Of a stretch of 64,000 bases of DNA, positions 59,045-64,000 are shown piece by piece. Position 1 is the first letter of the stretch. Every line of letters starts with the position of its first letter. Both the position numbers and the translations under genes were made by a program. Origin of the DNA: Alopecurus myosuroides (lineage: Eukaryota > Streptophyta > Magnoliopsida > Poales > Poaceae); contig CM054062.1 in NCBI GenBank assembly GCA_028641055.1, positions 185,565,958 to 185,629,957 of the forward strand, read 5' to 3'. The notes under the pieces were generated by a model. It was not told where the DNA came from, did no database searches, and saw nothing but the letters and a program-made list of their open reading frames with translations.

Positions 59045-59470
59045 TGTCGAGGGGGTGACCTCAACAATCCCCATGGTGAGGGACCTGGGATTTCGTAAGA
59101 GAGAAAAAGATGCTGATGGACTACTCGACTCGACGTGTTACTGCTCGTCGGGGTTTATTACGATGAGGTGAAAAGTCTCGATTACAGGGGTATTGTTTGC
59201 CGATGAGATCTGGCATAGCTCTAAATTTAGGGGTGTCTGTCTCGTTTGTGACCCCTCCCGTGCTTTATATAGGTATCCGGGTCTCAGGGGCCGTACATGA
59301 GGTGGACTCGACTTCGAGTCGGTTGTCATCTTTCCTATTCTTACTGCTCAAGTCCTTTCTTCTGCTCCGAATAGATCCTCTCCATGGGCCTTTGTATAGT
59401 TACTCGGTGAGTCCACCAAGGCACCCCTTAATGGGCCGCACCAGGTATTCCCACAGTGGAGGGTCTTTCA
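59045..59470 (-). mobile_element. 5' LTR fragment of element A
   Basis: The LTR starts TGTCGAGGGGG on the plus strand, similar to TGTCGTGGGAT of B. CTATATAAAG on the minus strand at 59262-59272 is a likely TATA box, leaving about 200 bp of transcribed LTR. Homology to LTR-like sequence fades near 59470, where a Myb-like reading frame begins, so the outer part of the LTR has been lost or replaced. The other LTR lies outside the window. Confidence 0.65.
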
Positions 59471-60436
59471 GGTACCCCCACGTCATTCAATGTACTGAAA
59501 CAAAGAGCGGAGAACTACACCGCTGAGGAAGATGTATGTGTTTGCAAGACATGTTGCAACGTGGGCATGAATGTGTCCGTTGGCACGGATCAAACAAGGG
59601 ACACCTATTGGCTGAGGATGAAGGAGTACTTTGATAAGCTCAATACGAGTGAAAATAAGCGCTCTGAAAGATCTCTTGGTTCCCGTTGGTCCAATATTTC
59701 AACGGATTGTCAAAAATGGGCGGAAGTTTGACGACGCTCGACACCATGAGTCCAAGTGGAACAAATGAGCAAGATAGAGTAAGTTGGTATTTGTTCTCCG
59801 CAGCTACTTTGAATGGTCTTGCACTAGTTTGTTCTCCACGACTAATCTATGCTCTCTTGAACTATTTACTTGCAAGTAAACATTTCTCAAAATTTGTACA
59901 AAGGAGGAGGAAAGAAGAACGAGAAAGGGAAAGTTGCTAATGGTAAGCCATCTGTCTTGGATCATTGTTATTTGGAGCTAGATATGGAGAGAGATGGAAT
60001 AACCATGATGATATTGCAAAAATATACAAAGAAGGCACAAATCATAGAGGATGAGGATGATGGAGCATCGAGTGCAGTTAGCAAAAGATTCCCCGCTCCT
60101 AACTCGGTTGCCAAGACAAAAGAATGCCCACCGGAAGAAAACAAGTAAAAAAAAGGGGAAAGAAAAACGGAGGTGATTACATCAAGAAATCCATGGACGC
60201 CATTGTGAATACAAGGTTGGAGTACAATGAGGAGAGGAGGGCGTGTAATATATCGGCCTCGACGGCTGAGGAGAGGTGGGCGGTGGCCGAGGAGAGAAAG
60301 ACTATGAGGAGGGGAAGATGACTTTGGAGGAGAAGAAGTGGCAAATGGAAGAAAATAACCGAACGTATTGAGCGTGAGAAAGGTGACGCTGGAAAATGCT
60401 TTTAGCGCACTGAATTATGTCGCATCTGTTGAGCGC
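59471..60436 (+). pseudogene. Myb/SANT-like gene remnant of PIF/Harbinger type
   Basis: The first block (to 59731) has KQRAENYTAEEDVCVCK, VGTDQTRDTYWLRMKEYF and SLGSRWSNISTDCQKWA, a single Myb/SANT-like fold as in the second protein of PIF/Harbinger elements and in plant proteins often mislabelled glutathione S-transferase T3-like. After a likely intron (about 59779 to 59870, starting GTAAG) the C-terminal half follows: LYKGGGKKNEKGK, LDHCYLELD, a PNSVAKTKE linker, and a charged helix (RLEYNEERRACN, AEERWAVAEERK). Shifts near 59725 and 60130 and no clear start show decay. It ends where the TIR element at 60440 begins. In intact elements this protein helps the transposase bind DNA. Confidence 0.65.
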
Positions 60437-60943
60437 TAAGGGCATCTCCAGCCATCCCCCCCCAGAGCCCCCCCAGGGGGTTTTTTTCGCGGCGGAAGCG
60501 GCGAATAGCGCCGCTTCTTCACCACTCGGCCCCCCCCAGAGGCCCAAATAGCGCCGTTTCGGCGCTAAATAGCGCCGCGGCACCCAGGCCAAACCCAGCC
60601 CGCTGGGTTCGGCCTGGGGGGGCAAAACTGCGCGGCCGCGCGCGTGAGCCAGCTCGGTCAGCGACGCGACGGGAAAGCGCGGGAACAGAAGCCACCGCCC
60701 GTGACCTCCTTCTCGGCGCCCGCTCCGTCAAAGGCTGCCGGAGTTATGGCGTGGCGGCCGCCCAGTGCATGCACCCCGGTCAAAGGCTGTCGGATTAATG
60801 GCGGGGCGGCAGCGGTGCCACGCGCGGCGCGGCGACTGGCCCGCCAAGCTAAATAAATGGTGCCCGCCCCCTCCCCGTACGCACATTCTCGTCTCCTCCC
60901 TCGCCGTTCTTTCTCCACCTTCTCCGTCCTCACCCTCGCCGCA

Positions 60944-61582
60944 ATGGATCGTCTCTGGGACGCGTGGCCCGACAGCGACTACGACGACGAGCTGCAGCCA
61001 GCGGCGCCGGAGCAACTTCAGTCGCAGCAGGTGGCGCCGGAGCCGCTTCAGCCGCAGCAGGTGGCGCCGGAGCCGCAACAGGTGGCGCCGGAGCCGCAGC
61101 AGGACGAGGCTCGAGAAGCACGGCGGGCTACCCGTCAGTGGAGGCGGGAGGTGAGGCGGCAGCCGATATGGCCCGAGCAGCACGCCGGGCTGCACTCGTT
61201 CGAGACGGCGCAGAACGAGGGCGCGTACCGCGAGGTTCGCGGCGTCCTCGAGCAGGCGGCGCAGGCGGCGAAGACGGCCGCCATCCAGGCCTCTCTGGAG
61301 TCACACCAGAGGGAGGAGGCGGCGCGAGAGGTGCGCCGGCAGATGGCCGCGCGCGCTGCCTCGGCCGAGCAGGCGGGCATTATCGCCCTCTACGAGGCCG
61401 ACAGGCGGCAGGTGGCGCTGCAGGGCGAGCGCCGCAGCCGCCCGCCCTCCGAGCAGGCGCAGCTGCACCGGCTGCGTCTGCAAGCCCGAGCGGAGCGGGC
61501 GGAGCAACGCCGTCAGAGTGAAGTTGGCCCCTCCAACCAGCGCCGCCACGGCGACGCCGCTGACGAAGACGACGATGCGTAG
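60944..61582 (+). CDS. ORF inside the Harbinger-type element
   Basis: A 212-residue protein from ATG 60944 (GCAATGG context) to 61582. An upstream in-frame Met at 60857 is less likely. It begins MDRLWDAWPDSDYDDE, has a short tandem repeat of VAPEPQQ-like units (about residues 25-48), then a long Arg/Ala/Glu-rich helix with likely coiled coils (REARRATRQWRREVRR, HQREEAAREVRRQ, RLRLQARAERAEQRR) and an acidic end (AADEDDDA). A TATA-like taaataaa near 60850 and AATAAA at 61667-61672 frame it. GC at third positions is very high. No known catalytic motif. It may be a captured host gene or a protein of this element family. Confidence 0.6.
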   Translation: MDRLWDAWPDSDYDDELQPAAPEQLQSQQVAPEPLQPQQVAPEPQQVAPEPQQDEAREARRATRQWRREVRRQPIWPEQHAGLHSFETAQNEGAYREVRGVLEQAAQAAKTAAIQASLESHQREEAAREVRRQMAARAASAEQAGIIALYEADRRQVALQGERRSRPPSEQAQLHRLRLQARAERAEQRRQSEVGPSNQRRHGDAADEDDDA

Positions 61583-61666
61583 GCGTAGGGGTAGTTCTCG
61601 CGTAGTTTACATTTCCGCTGTTTTAGTTTGAATTTCGCTCGAAAATGTACGCAATTCGCTTTGATC

Positions 61667-61672
61667 AATAAA
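61667..61672 (+). terminator. Poly(A) signal of the Harbinger ORF
   Basis: AATAAA lies 84 bases after the stop codon, inside a T-rich 3' stretch and before the right TIR. It supports a self-contained transcription unit inside the element. Confidence 0.5.
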
Positions 61673-61839
61673 ATTTCGCCTCTTTTAAATTTGCGTCTGT
61701 TTGGGCCGATTCTTGGGCTCGGTACGCGACTGGGAAACGCGCCCCCCAGGTTCCAGAATAGCGCCGTTTAGCGCCGCGGCGGCACCAAAACGGCGGCGTT
61801 TTGGGCCCTGGGGGGGCGCAACGGCTGGAGATGCCCTAA

Positions 61840-62089
61840 TCTTTATAGTGCCGAGTCTTGGGGTGTGCGGATCGGAGAGGGACACTAACGCGGCCTCCAT
61901 TGCACAAGGGCGAAACGTACCAGTACGGAGAGCAGTCGCGGTCTCCCACACTGTGCTACCGAGCCTTGCCCCGCTACCTGTACAAACGCTCGTACCTGTA
62001 GCCTTTTCCCTTTCCCGTGACACAACCGGAGGCACGCCCGGGTATCCAACACGAACGAATTCATAGGAGCGATAACGAGAAACTGAGTA
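61840..62089. other. Unassigned spacer
   Basis: These 250 bases between the TIR element and the Stowaway MITE show no repeat structure or convincing frame. The long minus-strand frame 61685-62146 runs across both transposon borders, so it is accidental. Confidence 0.6.
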
Positions 62090-62325
62090 CTCCCTCCGTT
62101 CCAATGAATAAGGCGTGCATGCTTTTCGATATTTGTCTTTGACCAAGAATTAATCCATATATATAATAGTATTTGGTATAAAATTAATATCATTAGAAAG
62201 TGTTTTTCAATACGAATCTAAAAATGTTAAATTTGCACTATATAGTCAAGATATTGTTACTCAAATCTTTCGGTCAAAATTTATCTTGAAATGCGTGTGC
62301 GCCTTATTGATAGGAACGGAGGTAG
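62090..62325. mobile_element. Stowaway (Tc1/Mariner) MITE
   Basis: A 236-bp AT-rich element starting CTCCCTCCGTTCC after TA and ending GGAACGGAGGTAG, so the inverted ends match at 12 of 13 positions. Inner inverted parts also pair (aaggcgtgcatgc with gcgtgtgcgcctt). The left side has the TA target, while on the right the TA is no longer evident. It is non-coding. Confidence 0.85.
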
Positions 62326-63482
62326 CATGGTTTTCGCAATATGGGACCAACCTGACGGCGGACGGTGACGTGTTCAAGGTCCTGGGCAAGGTGGTGACCG
62401 CGGCGTGCTCCGAGGTCTCTCTCGAGGCGCCCCCGCGCTCCAACATCAGCGAGGCTCTGCAGTCCTCACCTACGGGAGGAGGGGATGTATCCTCGGGCAG
62501 GGCTGTGCAGGAGAAGGAGCTGGCTGGGGCGGGGCCGATTGCGGATGGGGTCACAGGGGACCTCCCGCTGATCCTCAAGGAGAGACGCAGCAAGATGAAC
62601 CAAGACCGGGCTGCGCGTCGTCTTGGCTTGGAGCTGGCCGAGGCTGTGGTGGCGGACTCTCAGGAGGGGTCCCGCGCGGCGCCGTCGTCGGCTGCTGCGC
62701 TGGGCCCTTTCCTCTCGGCACCAGTTATCCAAGAGCTCCAGGCGCCAGTGGCGCGTGGTGTCCGTACCAAGGCCATGACGTTGGAGACGATTAGGCAGAG
62801 CTCGAGGGAGGTGGCGAACAAGGCGGGGCCGGTGCTGGAGCGGGCGATCCGCAAGGCCGCGGGCAAGGATGCGGCTGCGACTGCGAAGGCGACGACCTCA
62901 GGTACGAACCTCGACCCGCTCTTCGCTATTCTCCAAGATGTACCCGATGCCCACCTGCTGTCGGTTGCGGCCGACTCCTGCGTTGTGTTTTCGTCGGCCG
63001 CAGGGCCGCCAGCGGAGATCTTATCCTTGATTAGGGCAAACGAACTTGCACAAGCAGCGTTAGCGAGTGCGCGGGCCAAGGTGGCTGAGGCAGAGGCGCT
63101 TGCGGCGACTATGCCCCAGGAATTGGTGGTGGGGGCCGAACCGAGGGACGGTGACAACCCCCAGGAAGTGAGGGAGGATTTCCCCGAGGCAACTGGTAGG
63201 GCAGGGGCCCCCGTGGTGGTGACTCAGTGCTATGAGAGGGCAGGGGCCCGTTCACGCGTCGGCGAGGTGGGAAGAAAGCGCGCATCCTCGGTGCGGCCGG
63301 CTGCCCGTGACGGGCCGGTGGAGGGGGACCTGGGTTCTGATACTCCGCTCTCCTCGACGAGCCCGACGGCGGCAGCCCTGCCGAGTCAACCGGTTGCTAG
63401 GAGGACTCGAGCCAAATCTGCGGCGCCGCCGGGGCGGCGCCCAGTAACCCGCCAAGCACGGGCGCTGGGCGCGGTGTCTTAA
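62326..63482 (+). pseudogene. LINE ORF1, C-terminal part
   Basis: The open frame starts inside the MITE at 62286, but LINE sequence begins at about 62326. The residues are Ala/Glu/Arg-rich, with KMNQDRAARRLGLELAEA and repeats of AEAEALAAT type, and a basic tail (RRTRAKSAAPPGRRP). It ends TAA at 63480-63482, overlapping the ORF2 ATG by one base. This is the usual position of ORF1 in plant L1-type LINEs, whose protein binds the RNA. The N-terminal domain and CCHC knuckles usual for such proteins are not seen, so the copy is probably 5'-truncated, or its start was displaced by the MITE. Confidence 0.65.
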
Positions 63483-64000
63483 TGCGAATCTTATTTTGGA
63501 ACATTAGGGGTTTTGGGCGAGCGGGACGCCGGAAACTCCTCAAAGAATTCCTGTGCAAGTACAATATTGATGTGGTGTGCCTCCAAGAGACGATTAAGCC
63601 GGACTTTACGGACCATGAACTCCAAAGCATAGAGACAGGAGAGAAGTTCTTCTGGGTTTGGCTACCAGCGGAGGGCCGCTCGGGAGGCATCCTGCTAGGC
63701 CTCAAAGATAGTGCGTTTGACATCGAGTCCTTTGACAAAGGGCAGTTTTTCCTTAGTGTAAACTGCCTGCACCGTGTCCTCCAACAACGGATGACCATTA
63801 TGGGAATCTATGGCCCTGCCAACCACGCCCTTTCACAAGCCTTTCTGGAGGAACTTTCGGCCAAGGTGGAGAGCAGCCGGTTCCCTATTCTGATGGGGGG
63901 AGATTTCAACCTGATGCGCGGGGCACAGGACAAGAATAATGATCGCATCAACTGGCCAAGGGTGGCCATGTTCAATGATGCTATTGCGCGGTGGGCGCTT
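63482..64000 (+). CDS. LINE ORF2 start: AP endonuclease domain
   Basis: ORF2 starts ATGCGAATCTTA at 63482 and stays open to the window end (173 codons). It shows the exonuclease-endonuclease-phosphatase fold of L1-type elements: LFWNIRGFGRAG, DVVCLQETIK with the catalytic Glu, SGGILLGLKD, MTIMGIYGP and ILMGGDFNLMRG with the Asp/Asn pair. The enzyme nicks target DNA to prime reverse transcription. RT would follow outside the window. No lesions are visible in this part. Confidence 0.9.
   Translation, partial: MRILFWNIRGFGRAGRRKLLKEFLCKYNIDVVCLQETIKPDFTDHELQSIETGEKFFWVWLPAEGRSGGILLGLKDSAFDIESFDKGQFFLSVNCLHRVLQQRMTIMGIYGPANHALSQAFLEELSAKVESSRFPILMGGDFNLMRGAQDKNNDRINWPRVAMFNDAIARWAL

Larger units (their letters stand above)
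60440..61836 (+). mobile_element. ORF-bearing PIF/Harbinger-type TIR element
   Basis: A 1397-bp element with 14-bp perfect terminal inverted repeats (GGGCATCTCCAGCC and its complement) and TAA on both sides (60437-60439, 61837-61839), the TSD of PIF/Harbinger and Tourist elements. It is very GC-rich. AATAGCGCCG occurs at 60504, 60547, 60568 and 61757, a subterminal motif that could bind transposase. It encodes no DDE transposase, so it is non-autonomous, but it carries a full transcription unit (next entry). Confidence 0.85.

Noticed and set aside
61685..62146. 153-codon minus-strand ORF
   Set aside because: It spans the right TIR, the TSD, the spacer and the MITE border, so it cannot be one gene.

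Overview
The window reads as intergenic DNA from a large, transposon-packed grass genome. The repeat types suggest a pooid grass (Triticeae or a relative): Athila-like and Tat-like Ty3 elements, chromodomain elements with very long LTRs, a Stowaway MITE starting CTCCCTCCGTTCC, and a PIF/Harbinger-type element with a TAA target duplication. I see no ordinary host gene. Nearly every base up to about 59.5 kb belongs to a nest of Ty3/Gypsy LTR retrotransposons that can be unpicked from LTR ends, target-site duplications (TSDs) and reading frames that resume across the insertions.

Layout. The outer host is element A, a decayed Tat-like element on the minus strand, seen at 1-3804, 16614-18089, 41440-41558 and 56398 to about 59470. 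Read on the minus strand it runs 5' LTR fragment, gag, protease, RT/RNase H, integrase, a 72-bp tandem repeat, then a decayed gene in the opposite orientation. Three blocks sit inside A. (1) An LTR fragment G (3805-4477 plus 16370-16613) holds an Athila-like element F (4478-6069 plus 11951-16369), which holds an internally deleted long-LTR element E (6082-11950). (2) A second Tat-like element B (18090-24232 plus 37948-41439) has pol but no gag and carries a six-exon antisense gene. B is interrupted by C (24233-37947, TSD GACCC), a tandem LTR-internal-LTR-internal-LTR array with 4.2-kb LTRs and a 501-bp internal region without a convincing gene. (3) D (41559-56397, TSD AAGGG) is a 14.8-kb chromodomain element on the plus strand. 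It is structurally complete, with an extra ORF before gag and one in-frame stop near the gag start.

Right of A (59.5-64 kb) lie a decayed Myb/SANT-like gene of the type linked to PIF/Harbinger elements, a 1.4-kb TIR element with TAA TSDs carrying its own 212-codon ORF, a 236-bp Stowaway MITE, and the start of an L1-type LINE whose ORF1 stop overlaps the ORF2 start as TAATG. The LINE runs off the window.

How the parts fit. C, D and E share LTR ends, a TGGTATCAGAGC primer-binding site and LTR blocks, so an element like D could supply proteins to the non-coding C and the deleted E. A and B both carry the antisense gene type, so it belongs to their lineage and is not a chance capture in B. The most unusual features are the intact-looking spliced antisense gene whose first exons lie in the LTR of B, the three-LTR C array, tRNA-like A/B-box segments inside three long-LTR subfamilies, and the ORF-bearing Harbinger-type element.
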